Positions 1-6,505 of a DNA stretch of 6,737 nucleotides are shown piece by piece. The stretch is from JBKPNX01 sp046732855 (GTDB lineage Bacteria > Pseudomonadota > Alphaproteobacteria > Geminicoccales > Geminicoccaceae), in contig JBKPNX010000049.1 in NCBI GenBank assembly GCA_046732855.1, positions 1 through 6,737 on the forward strand, read 5' to 3'. Position 1 is the first letter of the stretch. Each line of letters begins with the position of its first letter. The position numbers were made by a program, and so were the translations under genes. Below the pieces are notes generated by a model that worked only from the letters and a program-made list of their open reading frames with translations, was not told the origin of the DNA and did not search any database.

Positions 1-2133
1 CTCCACGGCTGGTCGACCGGCGCGAACGGGCTTGCCCTCGAGGATTTCGGCGCGCTTCTCCCGGCGCTTGCGGCGGTCGATCATCGGCGGGCAGACGTAG
101 GCGTCATAGTAGTTGACCTGGCACGCCAGGCAGTGAATGCACTCGTTGGGGTTGATCCGGCCGTCGGGATGGATCGCCTGGACCGGACAGTCGACCGCGC
201 AGATCTGGCAGGGCGCGCCGCACTGGCGGTGGCGTTTCAGCCATTCGAACTGGCGGATCCTGGCCGGGATCGCGAACGCCGCGCCGAGCGGGCAGAGATA
301 GCGGCAGAACGCCCGCTCGACGAACAGGCTGATGCCGACGAGCGCGAGCGCGTAAGCGACGAACGGCCACGCGCGATCGAACCGCAGCACGATCGCGGTC
401 TTGAACGGCTCGACCTCGGCGAAGCGGATCGCGAGCGTCATCGGCCCGAGCGAGAGCGCGAACAAGCCGAGAAAGACGATGTATTTGAGCGGCCAGACGC
501 GCTCGTGCAGGGCAAAGGGCATGCGGACCTGACGCAGGCCGAGGCGGCGGCCGAGCTGGTTGGTCAGCTCCTGGAGCGCGCCGAACGGGCAGAGCCAGCC
601 GCAGAACACGCCACGCCCCCAGAACAGGAGCGCGACCGCGACGTAGCTCCACAGGATGAACATCAGGGGCTCGAGCAGGAACATGTCCCACCGAAAGCCG
701 GTGCGCAGCGCCTCGGCGAAGGTTAGGACGTTGATCACCGAGAGCTGCGCGGACGCGTACCAGCCGAGCCAAAGGAGCGTGAAGCAGAGGAATGCGAGGC
801 GCAGCCAGCGCCACAGCCGGCGGCGCCGGACGATGGTATCCTGCAACACCAGGATCCCGGTCAGCGCGAGCAGGGCGACGCCGAGTACCGTGATATCGAC
901 CCTGCGCTCCTGCCACACCCGCTGCCAAAGCGGCGCCGCCCGCTCGGCGAGCGGCTCGGCAGGCCGGTTGAGATAGCGATCGGGCAGCGCATAGCTCGCG
1001 GCAAAACGCGCGTATGCAGGCTGGTCCGCGCCGGTCGTTCCCGCGACCAGCAGCTCCAGGCGCCACGGCTGATCGGCGGCAAAGCCGCTGTCTTTCGGTA
1101 GCGTGAACAGCGCCAGCTCGCGCAGCTCCGGCGCTCCCTTGATCGCGAGCTCGTCGACGCGCCGGTGCTGCTCCGCGCGCAGCTGAAATGTCCGCTCGCC
1201 CTGGACCAGCTGCAGCCGCTCGAAGACGCCGCTGCGCCGCCAGGCCGTGCCCTTGAAAGAATACAGCCCACGGCCGCCGACGAAGATCAGCTGATCGCCC
1301 TCGGTGAGCTCGGCAAGGACGCGGTTGTACAGCTGATCGCCCAACAGATTGCGGCCGATGCGGGCGGGCGTGGCAAGGGCGAAGTAGAGCTCGGCGAACG
1401 TGGCGGACGCCCCGGGGCCAGCCCCGTCCGGGTGGAGGCGCGCGCCGTGCTCGGCCAGCGCCGTCTCGACCTCGCCTACGGTCAGCTCCAGGCGCTGGAG
1501 CGATCCGTCGGCCAGCAGGCCCGACCAGTCGACCGGTTCATGGCTGACCAGATCGATCGGCGCCGCGCCGAACAGACCGCGCGACCTTGCGACGGCGCGG
1601 GCGGCGCGGATGATCGCGTCGTTGATCACGGTCGAGGAAATCGTGGCGCCGCTCACGGCGTCGACCTGATTCGCACCGCGGCCGGCGCGCGCGACCGCAA
1701 CCGGCGCCCGCACGTCCAGCCCGCGGTATTGATCGACGAACGCCTCCAGATCCTCGTGCGCGACGCCGATGACCAGGATTGGCTCGTGCTGCTCGAGAAT
1801 CGAAGCGCCGGTGATCCGGCCGTCGAGGCCGAGCCCGACCAGCACGTCGAGCGGCTTGCCGGAATAGCCCGCCGAGGCAACCACCTCGCGGGTGTGGAAG
1901 ACGTAGCCGAGCAATTCGTCGCCGCGGTACGCGGGCGCGGCCGGCGGCTCGCCCTCCACGACGCCGACCCGCGTCGCACCTGGCATCACTTCGGCGAGGC
2001 GTGCGGCATCCTGGGCGAACGCGGCCGAGCCGACGCCGACGACGTGAGCGAAGACAAACGCCGCGGCCGCGAGCATCCGCTCGATCGCCGCCACAGTCCC
2101 GCGAAACCTGGTCTGGCTGAAGTGCGCGGCCAT
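1..2133 (-). CDS. nirI: NirI/NosR-family membrane flavin-iron-sulfur protein, C-terminus cut by window edge
   Basis: The frame is open from ATG at 2133 to base 1 (711 codons) with no stop, so only a short C-terminal tail should be missing; NosR/NirI proteins are about 650-725 residues. Seen: a Sec-type signal (residues 1-40, cleavage likely after AFA|QD); a periplasmic FMN-binding domain with SGAT at 161-164, where T164 is the expected covalent flavin site; a further periplasmic region to about 405; five hydrophobic helices near 412-431, 443-460, 484-506, 550-570 and 588-606; two CxxxCP motifs (C511/C515, C610/C614); and a cytoplasmic ferredoxin-like cysteine set (C638, C642, C645, C649, C665, C668, C671) followed by CPP at 681-683. 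Family knowledge: these proteins move electrons across or within the membrane and are needed for nos or nir expression or activity. The name nirI rather than nosR rests only on its divergent position next to nirS. ATG 2133 is preferred over M20 because M20 would lose the basic n-region. The ribosome site is weak (GAG about 8 nt upstream). Confidence 0.92.
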   Translation of the reverse strand, partial: MAAHFSQTRFRGTVAAIERMLAAAAFVFAHVVGVGSAAFAQDAARLAEVMPGATRVGVVEGEPPAAPAYRGDELLGYVFHTREVVASAGYSGKPLDVLVGLGLDGRITGASILEQHEPILVIGVAHEDLEAFVDQYRGLDVRAPVAVARAGRGANQVDAVSGATISSTVINDAIIRAARAVARSRGLFGAAPIDLVSHEPVDWSGLLADGSLQRLELTVGEVETALAEHGARLHPDGAGPGASATFAELYFALATPARIGRNLLGDQLYNRVLAELTEGDQLIFVGGRGLYSFKGTAWRRSGVFERLQLVQGERTFQLRAEQHRRVDELAIKGAPELRELALFTLPKDSGFAADQPWRLELLVAGTTGADQPAYARFAASYALPDRYLNRPAEPLAERAAPLWQRVWQERRVDITVLGVALLALTGILVLQDTIVRRRRLWRWLRLAFLCFTLLWLGWYASAQLSVINVLTFAEALRTGFRWDMFLLEPLMFILWSYVAVALLFWGRGVFCGWLCPFGALQELTNQLGRRLGLRQVRMPFALHERVWPLKYIVFLGLFALSLGPMTLAIRFAEVEPFKTAIVLRFDRAWPFVAYALALVGISLFVERAFCRYLCPLGAAFAIPARIRQFEWLKRHRQCGAPCQICAVDCPVQAIHPDGRINPNECIHCLACQVNYYDAYVCPPMIDRRKRREKRAEILEGKPVRAGRPAVE

Positions 2134-2163
2134 GCAACGTCTCAATCACTCAACTCGCAGGGC

Positions 2164-2169
2164 AGAATC
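2164..2169 (-). promoter_or_regulatory. Possible -10 element of the nirI promoter
   Basis: Read on the minus strand this is GATTCT, matching TATAAT at three of six positions. It falls where a -10 is expected if the degenerate FNR-type box at 2192-2205 is centred at -41.5, which puts the start of transcription near 2157 and leaves a leader of about 24 nt. The placement supports it; the sequence alone would not. Confidence 0.3.
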
Positions 2170-2191
2170 GCGGCGCCGGGAGGAACTGTCC

Positions 2192-2205
2192 TTGACCGAT
2201 CTCAA
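2192..2205 (-). promoter_or_regulatory. Degenerate FNR/NNR-type box, placed for nirI
   Basis: The plus strand reads TTGAC-CGAT-CTCAA. It keeps the TTGA-N6-TCAA core of CRP/FNR-family sites and differs from the TTGAT-N4-ATCAA consensus at two of ten positions, one in each half. Its centre (2198.5) lies about 65 bp upstream of the nirI start codon, suitable for class II activation of a promoter starting near 2157. A weaker site than the nirS box is inferred from the mismatches. Confidence 0.5.
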
Positions 2206-2211
2206 ATGACG

Positions 2212-2240
2212 CGCGCCCCGTGCGGCACGACCGGGGCGCG
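2212..2240. repeat. GC-rich 9-bp inverted repeat between the divergent promoters
   Basis: CGCGCCCCG (2212-2220) and CGGGGCGCG (2232-2240) are perfect inverted arms separated by 11 nt. The gap begins within a second small palindrome, GTGC-G-GCAC at 2220-2228. The repeat sits between the two FNR-type boxes, almost midway. No T-run follows on either strand, and it lies upstream of both predicted start sites, so it is not a terminator or leader element. It could be an operator for a second regulator or a chance GC palindrome. Confidence 0.5.
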
Positions 2241-2253
2241 TAATCGGCCTGAC

Positions 2254-2267
2254 TTGATTTTGATCAA
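2254..2267 (+). promoter_or_regulatory. Perfect FNR/NNR/DNR-type box upstream of nirS
   Basis: TTGAT-TTTG-ATCAA matches the CRP/FNR-family consensus TTGAT-N4-ATCAA at all ten positions. It ends 56 bp before the nirS start codon. If centred at -41.5, transcription would start near 2302, giving a 22-nt leader that still contains the ribosome site. Family knowledge: nirS promoters are activated by NNR/DNR/FNR-type regulators under low oxygen with nitric oxide or nitrite. Which member acts here cannot be told from the site. Confidence 0.9.
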
Positions 2268-2289
2268 AGCTTCCTCGCACGGCGGTCTC

Positions 2290-2295
2290 TAGCTT
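2290..2295 (+). promoter_or_regulatory. Possible -10 element of the nirS promoter
   Basis: TAGCTT matches TATAAT at three positions including the important TA and final T. It lies exactly at -12 to -7 if the perfect box at 2254-2267 is centred at -41.5. As expected for a class II activated promoter, the -35 position is replaced by the activator site. Confidence 0.4.
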
Positions 2296-2309
2296 TGCCG
2301 AGAATCGTC

Positions 2310-2316
2310 GGGGAGG
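2310..2316 (+). promoter_or_regulatory. nirS ribosome binding site
   Basis: GGGGAGG lies 7 nt before ATG 2324. It is strong and well spaced, fits the high expression expected of the structural enzyme, and supports this start. Confidence 0.8.
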
Positions 2317-2323
2317 TCGAACG

Positions 2324-4111
2324 ATGCCCAATCTCGCGTTGCGCCTCGCGATCATCGCGGCCGCGGGCGCCGCGCTGAGCCTTGGCCCGGCCGCGCACGC
2401 CCAGCAGGCCGCGCCCCAGCCCAAGCCGGAAGACATCCAGAAGCACGAGACTAAGCCGCAAGATCGCTACGAGCCGAGCCTCGACGTGCTCAAGGAGGCG
2501 CCGGTCGAACCGCCTGGCGAAAAGCCGGGCGTGCCTACCCTGACCGAGGCTGAGTTCGCCGAAGCCAATCAGATCTATTTCCAGCGCTGCGCCGGCTGCC
2601 ATGGCGTGCTGCGGAAAGGCGCCACCGGCAAGCCGCTCACCCCCGACCTGACGCGCGAGCTCGGCTACGACTATCTGCAGGCGTTCATCACCTACGGCTC
2701 GCCGGCCGGCATGCCCAACTGGGGCACCTCGGGCGATCTCACCGAGGCGCAGGTAGACCTGATGGCGCGCTACCTCCTGAACGATCCGGGGACGCCGCCC
2801 GAGTTCGGCATGGCCGAGGTGCGCGACACCTGGAAGGTGCATGTCCCCGTCGAGCAGCGGCCGACCCGGCAGATGAACGACCTCGACATCGACAATCTGT
2901 TCTCGGTGACGCTGCGCGACGCCGGGCAGGTTGCGCTGATCGACGGCAATACGTACGAGATCGTCACCGTGCTCAATACCGGGTATGCGGTGCACATTTC
3001 CCGCATCTCGGCATCGGGACGCTATCTCTACGTCATTGGACGCGACGCCAAGGTCGATCTGATCGATCTCTGGATGGATCCGCCGCAGATCGTCGCCGAG
3101 GTCAAGATCGGGCTCGAGGCGCGCTCGATCGAGACCTCCAAATACCAAGGCTGGGAGGATCGCTACGCGATCGCCGGCGCCTACTGGCCGCCGCAATACG
3201 TGATCATGGACGGCCCCACGCTCGAGCCGCTCCGGATCGTCTCGACCCGCGGCATGACCGTGGACACCCAGGAATACCACCCCGAGCCGCGCGTCGCTTC
3301 GATCGTGGCTTCGCACTACCGCCCCGAGTTCATCGTCAATGTCAAGGAGACCGGGCACACGTTGCTGGTCGACTACGAGGACATCAAGAATCTGCGCGTG
3401 ACCGACATCGGCACCGAGCGCTTCCTGCATGACGGCGGCCTCGACAGCACCGGACGTTACTTTCTGGTCGCCGCCAACGCTCGTCACAAGCTCGCCGTGA
3501 TCGATACCAAGGAGGGCCGTCTCGAGGCTCTGATCGAGAGCGAGGGGCTAACCCCGCACCCCGGCCGCGGCGCCAACTTCGTTCATCCGAAGTACGGCCC
3601 GGTATGGGCGACCAGCCATCTCGGCGACGAGACGATCACCCTGGTCGGCACCGACCCGGAAGGGCATCCCGACCACGCCTGGAAGGTGGTTGAAACTCTG
3701 AAAGGCCAGGGCGGCGGCTCGCTGTTCATCAAGACCCACCCGAACTCCAACCACATCTATGTCGACACCCCGCTCAATCCGGAGCCGGAGATCGCCTCCT
3801 CGGTCGCGGTGTTCAAGATCGACGATCTCGAGGACGATGACGAGGAGGACGAGGACGAGGTGGCGTACGAGGTGCTGCCGATCGGCGAATGGTCCGGCAT
3901 CGCGGAAGGTCAGCGACGGGTAGTGCAGCCCGAGTTCAACAAGCAGGGCACCGAGGTGTGGTTCTCGGTCTGGAACGCTCAGGACGAGCAATCGGCGATC
4001 GTCATCGTCGACGACAAGACGCTGAAGTTGAAGCACGTGATCAAGGGCGATCAGATCGTCACGCCGACCGGCAAGTTCAACGTCTACAACACGCGCAACG
4101 ACGTCTACTGA
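2324..4111 (+). CDS. nirS: Cytochrome cd1 nitrite reductase (NO-forming)
   Basis: Periplasmic homodimeric enzyme of denitrification that reduces nitrite to nitric oxide. The protein has 595 residues, close to the Paracoccus enzyme and longer than that of Pseudomonas aeruginosa. Seen: a Sec signal with cleavage likely after AHA (residue 26); a cytochrome c domain with the heme motif CAGCH (C89, C92, H93) and a candidate heme c methionine M130 in GMPNW; then the eight-bladed d1 propeller. By alignment from memory, H224 in YAVHISR is the proximal d1 ligand, and H369 (FLHDGG) and H412 (TPHPGRG) are the two catalytic pocket histidines; the 145- and 43-residue spacings agree with the known enzymes. 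The C-terminus TPTGKFNVYNT...DVY is typical. Odd: an acidic tract, 12 of 13 residues D or E, at 500-512. First gene after the FNR-type box and the likely head of the nir operon. Confidence 0.98.
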   Translation: MPNLALRLAIIAAAGAALSLGPAAHAQQAAPQPKPEDIQKHETKPQDRYEPSLDVLKEAPVEPPGEKPGVPTLTEAEFAEANQIYFQRCAGCHGVLRKGATGKPLTPDLTRELGYDYLQAFITYGSPAGMPNWGTSGDLTEAQVDLMARYLLNDPGTPPEFGMAEVRDTWKVHVPVEQRPTRQMNDLDIDNLFSVTLRDAGQVALIDGNTYEIVTVLNTGYAVHISRISASGRYLYVIGRDAKVDLIDLWMDPPQIVAEVKIGLEARSIETSKYQGWEDRYAIAGAYWPPQYVIMDGPTLEPLRIVSTRGMTVDTQEYHPEPRVASIVASHYRPEFIVNVKETGHTLLVDYEDIKNLRVTDIGTERFLHDGGLDSTGRYFLVAANARHKLAVIDTKEGRLEALIESEGLTPHPGRGANFVHPKYGPVWATSHLGDETITLVGTDPEGHPDHAWKVVETLKGQGGGSLFIKTHPNSNHIYVDTPLNPEPEIASSVAVFKIDDLEDDDEEDEDEVAYEVLPIGEWSGIAEGQRRVVQPEFNKQGTEVWFSVWNAQDEQSAIVIVDDKTLKLKHVIKGDQIVTPTGKFNVYNTRNDVY

Positions 4112-4127
4112 GACAACGCGGGAGACG

Positions 4128-4152
4128 GGAGGGGTCGCGCTGCGACCCCTCC
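4128..4152 (+). promoter_or_regulatory. Intergenic hairpin between nirS and nirE
   Basis: GGAGGGGTCGC (4128-4138) and GCGACCCCTCC (4142-4152) form a perfect 11-bp stem with a 3-nt loop, 17 nt after the nirS stop. The following bases are ACAACCCC with no T-run, so a classical intrinsic terminator is not supported. A likely role (inference) is partial attenuation or protection of the nirS 3' end, which would let the abundant enzyme be made in excess over the d1 biosynthesis proteins. Confidence 0.7.
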
Positions 4153-4166
4153 ACAACCCCTCCACA
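4145..4166 (+). repeat. Two tandem 11-bp copies of ACCCCTCCACA
   Basis: ACCCCTCCACA occurs at 4145-4155 and again at 4156-4166, exactly adjacent and identical. The first copy supplies most of the right arm of the preceding hairpin. The second copy repeats CCCCTCC and could pair with the same left arm (GGAGGGG, 4128-4134), giving a weaker alternative fold. It may be a simple local duplication. Confidence 0.75.
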
Positions 4167-4188
4167 ACTACAACCCCGTGGGCAGGCA

Positions 4189-4194
4189 GAAGGA
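4189..4194 (+). promoter_or_regulatory. Ribosome binding site that sets the nirE start
   Basis: GAAGGA lies 7 nt before GTG 4202. The in-frame GTG at 4178, which would add eight residues, has only C- and A-rich sequence upstream and no such site, so 4202 is preferred. Confidence 0.65.
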
Positions 4195-4201
4195 CGAGGC
4201 G

Positions 4202-4996
4202 GTGAGCGAGAGGGCGACACCTTGGGTCTATCTGGTCGGAGCCGGGCCTGGCGATCCCGAGCTCCTAACCCTCAAGGCCGCGCGGGTGCTCGAGCGGGCG
4301 GATGCGGTGGTCTACGATCGGCTCGTCGGCGACGGCGTGCTCGACCTAGTGCCGCGGGGCGCGATGCGCATCTTCGTCGGCAAGGCGAGCGCCGCCCATC
4401 ATATGGGTCAGGCCGAGATCAACGACCTGCTGCTCCGGCTCGCCCGGCCGAGGCGCGTGGTGGTGCGGCTCAAGGGCGGCGATCCGTTCGTGTTCGGGCG
4501 CGGCAGCGAGGAGGCAGCTCACCTCGCCGCGCATGGGGTGCCGTTCACGGTTGTTCCCGGAGTGACCGCCGCCGCCGGCTGCGCCGCGGCCGCAGGCATT
4601 CCCTTGACCCACCGCGGGCTCGCGAGCGGCGTGCGCTTTCTCACCGGTCACTGCCGGGCGGGCATGGGGCTCGATCTGAACTGGCAGAGTCTGGCCGATC
4701 CCGACACCACTCTGGTCGTGTACATGGGGCTTGCCAACCTGCCGGAGATCAGCGCCAGGCTGATCGCCGCCGGCCTGCCCGCCGAGACCCCGGCCGCGGC
4801 GATCGCGGGCGGTACGACACCCGAGCAGAGGGTCTGCTCGGCCACCCTGGCCGAGCTGCCGGAGCGCGTGCGCGCCGAGGCGCTCGAGGCGCCGGTCCTG
4901 TTCGTGATCGGCCGCGTGGTCGAGGCCATGGTGTGGCTGGTCGCCGGCCGGACGACGACGACCGGGGACCAGAGCCAGCGGCGCGGCCATGGCTGA
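4202..4996 (+). CDS. nirE: Uroporphyrinogen-III C-methyltransferase for heme d1
   Basis: Cytoplasmic SAM-dependent enzyme that methylates uroporphyrinogen III at C2 and C7 to give precorrin-2, the entry step to heme d1 (and siroheme). With the GTG start the protein has 264 residues, the normal size for a stand-alone methyltransferase; the dehydrogenase/chelatase half of CysG is absent. Seen: the SUMT signature VGAGPGDPELLTLKA at 12-26, RLKGGDPFVFGRGSEE at 89-104, the VPGVTAAAGCAAAAGIPLTHRG segment around 118-139, and YMGL at 174-177. The last ~17 residues are polar (TTTT, QRR) and lie beyond the usual fold. Position right after nirS supports nirE rather than a cobalamin cobA. Its stop overlaps the start of the next gene by 8 nt. 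Confidence 0.93.
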   Translation: MSERATPWVYLVGAGPGDPELLTLKAARVLERADAVVYDRLVGDGVLDLVPRGAMRIFVGKASAAHHMGQAEINDLLLRLARPRRVVVRLKGGDPFVFGRGSEEAAHLAAHGVPFTVVPGVTAAAGCAAAAGIPLTHRGLASGVRFLTGHCRAGMGLDLNWQSLADPDTTLVVYMGLANLPEISARLIAAGLPAETPAAAIAGGTTPEQRVCSATLAELPERVRAEALEAPVLFVIGRVVEAMVWLVAGRTTTTGDQSQRRGHG

Positions 4997-5321
4997 GGCG
5001 GGCAAAGCGCTGGTCGCAGTGATGGTCGCGGCGCTCATCAGCGGCCAGGCTTTGGCGGCGCCGTCGCAGGAACGGCAGGCGGAGCTGCTCTATCGCTTGC
5101 GCCAGGACTGCGGCTCGTGTCACGGCCTGACGCTGAAGGGCGGCCTCGGTCCGCCGCTCCTGCCCGCCGATCTGGCCGGCAAGAACGACGCGGCGCTGAT
5201 CGCCACGATTCTTCAGGGGCGTCCCGGTACGCCGATGCCGCCCTGGGCTTTCGAGATCAGCGCGGCCGAAGCGGGCTGGCTGGTTGGGCAGCTCAAGGAG
5301 GGGTTGGCCGATGCGCGCTGA
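4989..5321 (+). CDS. nirC: Small periplasmic c-type cytochrome, NirC-like
   Basis: A 110-residue monoheme cytochrome c. Seen: a Sec signal with cleavage likely after ALA (residue 23), heme motif CGSCH (C41, C44, H45), and M83 in GTPMPPW as the probable sixth ligand. Size, class I layout and position between nirE and nirF match NirC. Family knowledge: NirC is a periplasmic cytochrome proposed to help heme d1 maturation and in some species to donate electrons to NirS; its exact role is not settled. No clear ribosome site precedes ATG 4989, and the start lies inside the end of nirE (8-nt overlap), so translation is probably coupled. The alternative ATG at 5022 would remove the basic residue of the signal and is less likely. 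Confidence 0.87.
   Translation: MAEAGKALVAVMVAALISGQALAAPSQERQAELLYRLRQDCGSCHGLTLKGGLGPPLLPADLAGKNDAALIATILQGRPGTPMPPWAFEISAAEAGWLVGQLKEGLADAR
5295..5303 (+). promoter_or_regulatory. Ribosome binding site that sets the nirF start
   Basis: AAGGAGGGG, a near-perfect Shine-Dalgarno inside the end of nirC, lies 7 nt before ATG 5311. It argues against the upstream in-frame TTG at 5284. Confidence 0.85.
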
Positions 5322-6498
5322 ACGAGTCGCGCTCGCGTGCATGATCCTGCTGGCGCCGGGCGCCGCGGCCGCGGGCGGCGATGGCATGCTGCGCGGCACC
5401 GGCGATCTCGGCATCGTGGTCGAGCGCGCGGCGGGCAGCGTGCAGGTGATCGAGACCACCGGCCGCACCAGCCTCTGCCGGATCGAGGGCCTGGGCGACC
5501 TCTCCCACGCCTCCGCGGTGTTCAGCCGGGACGGCCGCTTCGCCTACGTGTTCGGCCGCGACGGCGGGCTGACCAAGGTCGATCTGCTGGCGGGCAAGAT
5601 CGAGCGACGGATCGTTCAGGCCGGGAACGCGATCGGCGGCGCCATCTCGCAGGATGGCCGGCTGGTGGCGGTCGCCAACTACGATCCCGGCGGCGTCAAG
5701 GTGTTCGACGGCGATAGCCTGGAGCCGGTCGCCGACATTCCGGCGAGCTATGGCGAGGGCCGCGCGCACTCCAAGGTGGTCGGGTTGGTCGACGCCCCGG
5801 GCAACCGTCTCGTGTTCAGCCTGTACGACGCGGGCGAGATCTGGGTCGCCGATCTGAGCGATCCGGCCAAGCCCGCGATCCGCAAGTTTGCGAATGTCGG
5901 CGTCCAACCCTACGACGGGTCGATCACCCCGGACGGCCGCTACTACGTCGCCGGCCTGTTCGGCGAGGACAGCGTGGCGGTGCTCGACCTCTGGGGCCTG
6001 GACCACGGCGTCCGCCGCGTCCTGAACGGATACGGCCGGGGCGAGGAGCCCTTGCCGGTCTACAAGATGCCGCACCTCGAGGGCTGGGCCGCAGCCGGCG
6101 ACCTGTTGTTTCTGCCTGCGGTCGGCCGGCACGAGCTGCTGGTGGTCGACCGGCGCACCTGGCAGGAGATCGATCGCGTTGCGGTCCACGGCCAGCCGGT
6201 GTTCGCGGTGGCGCGGCCGGACGGGCGACAGGTCTGGGTCAATTTCGCCCATCCCGACAACGACGTGGTGCAGGTCATCGACGTGCCGACCCGCCAGGTG
6301 GTGCACGAGCTGCACCCTGGCCCGGCGGTGCTGCACCTCGAGTTCACGCCGCGCGGCGAGCAGGTGTGGCTCTCGGTGCGCGATGCCGACCAGGTCCAGG
6401 TTTACGACACGCGCACGTACGAACGGCTGGCGACCATCACTGCGGACAAGCCGAGCGGCATCTTTCTGGCCGCGCGCGCGAACCGGATTGGTCTTTGA
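5311..6498 (+). CDS. nirF: Heme d1 biosynthesis protein NirF
   Basis: A 395-residue beta-propeller protein related to the d1 domain of NirS, needed for a late step of heme d1 synthesis in the periplasm; the exact reaction remains debated. Seen: a short Sec signal (residues 1-21, ending in an alanine run); the NirF-like opening RGTGDLGIVVERAAGSVQVIE at 28-48; repeated propeller-strand motifs such as FSRDGRFAYVFGRDG (71-85), ISQDGRLVAVANYD (112-125), ITPDGRYYVAGLFGEDS (205-221) and ARPDGRQVWVNFAHPDND (301-318); and the ending KPSGIFLAARANRIGL. There is no CxxCH, which separates it from NirN and NirS. C10 is not in a good lipobox, so a soluble periplasmic form is more likely than a lipoprotein. 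It overlaps nirC by 11 nt and is followed 7 nt later by the nirD-like gene, so it is an internal operon gene. Confidence 0.94.
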   Translation: MRAERVALACMILLAPGAAAAGGDGMLRGTGDLGIVVERAAGSVQVIETTGRTSLCRIEGLGDLSHASAVFSRDGRFAYVFGRDGGLTKVDLLAGKIERRIVQAGNAIGGAISQDGRLVAVANYDPGGVKVFDGDSLEPVADIPASYGEGRAHSKVVGLVDAPGNRLVFSLYDAGEIWVADLSDPAKPAIRKFANVGVQPYDGSITPDGRYYVAGLFGEDSVAVLDLWGLDHGVRRVLNGYGRGEEPLPVYKMPHLEGWAAAGDLLFLPAVGRHELLVVDRRTWQEIDRVAVHGQPVFAVARPDGRQVWVNFAHPDNDVVQVIDVPTRQVVHELHPGPAVLHLEFTPRGEQVWLSVRDADQVQVYDTRTYERLATITADKPSGIFLAARANRIGL

Positions 6499-6505
6499 GA
6501 GCGCC

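Noticed and set aside
731..737. TTGATCA inside nirI as an FNR-type site
   Set aside because: The half-sites overlap without the required 4-nt spacer, and it lies within a coding region away from any start.
104..1066. Minus-strand frame of 320 codons inside nirI
   Set aside because: It is in another frame from the true NirI frame, which carries the membrane helices and all iron-sulfur cysteines through this stretch.
1165..2292. Plus-strand frame of 375 codons across the nirI gene and the control region
   Set aside because: It runs antisense through clear NirI protein features (signal peptide, FMN motif) and through both promoter boxes; no credible domains.
2264..3487. Long minus-strand frame (407 codons) opposite nirS
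   Set aside because: It lies antisense to the catalytic domain of nirS, has no recognisable motif and is rich in R, D, G and V as expected from GC-rich antisense translation.
4128..4152. Intrinsic terminator after nirS
   Set aside because: The stem is strong, but the sequence after it is C/A-rich with no T-run, and the downstream genes have no visible promoter of their own, so full termination is unlikely.
3889..5022. Plus-strand frame of 377 codons spanning the end of nirS and most of nirE
   Set aside because: Out of frame with two well-supported genes and composed of low-complexity R/G/A-rich sequence.
5311..5340. Lipoprotein signal in NirF (cysteine at residue 10)
   Set aside because: The preceding residues (A-L-A) do not fit the lipobox order and the stretch before the cysteine is too short for a signal peptide; a normal Sec cleavage after the alanine run fits better.
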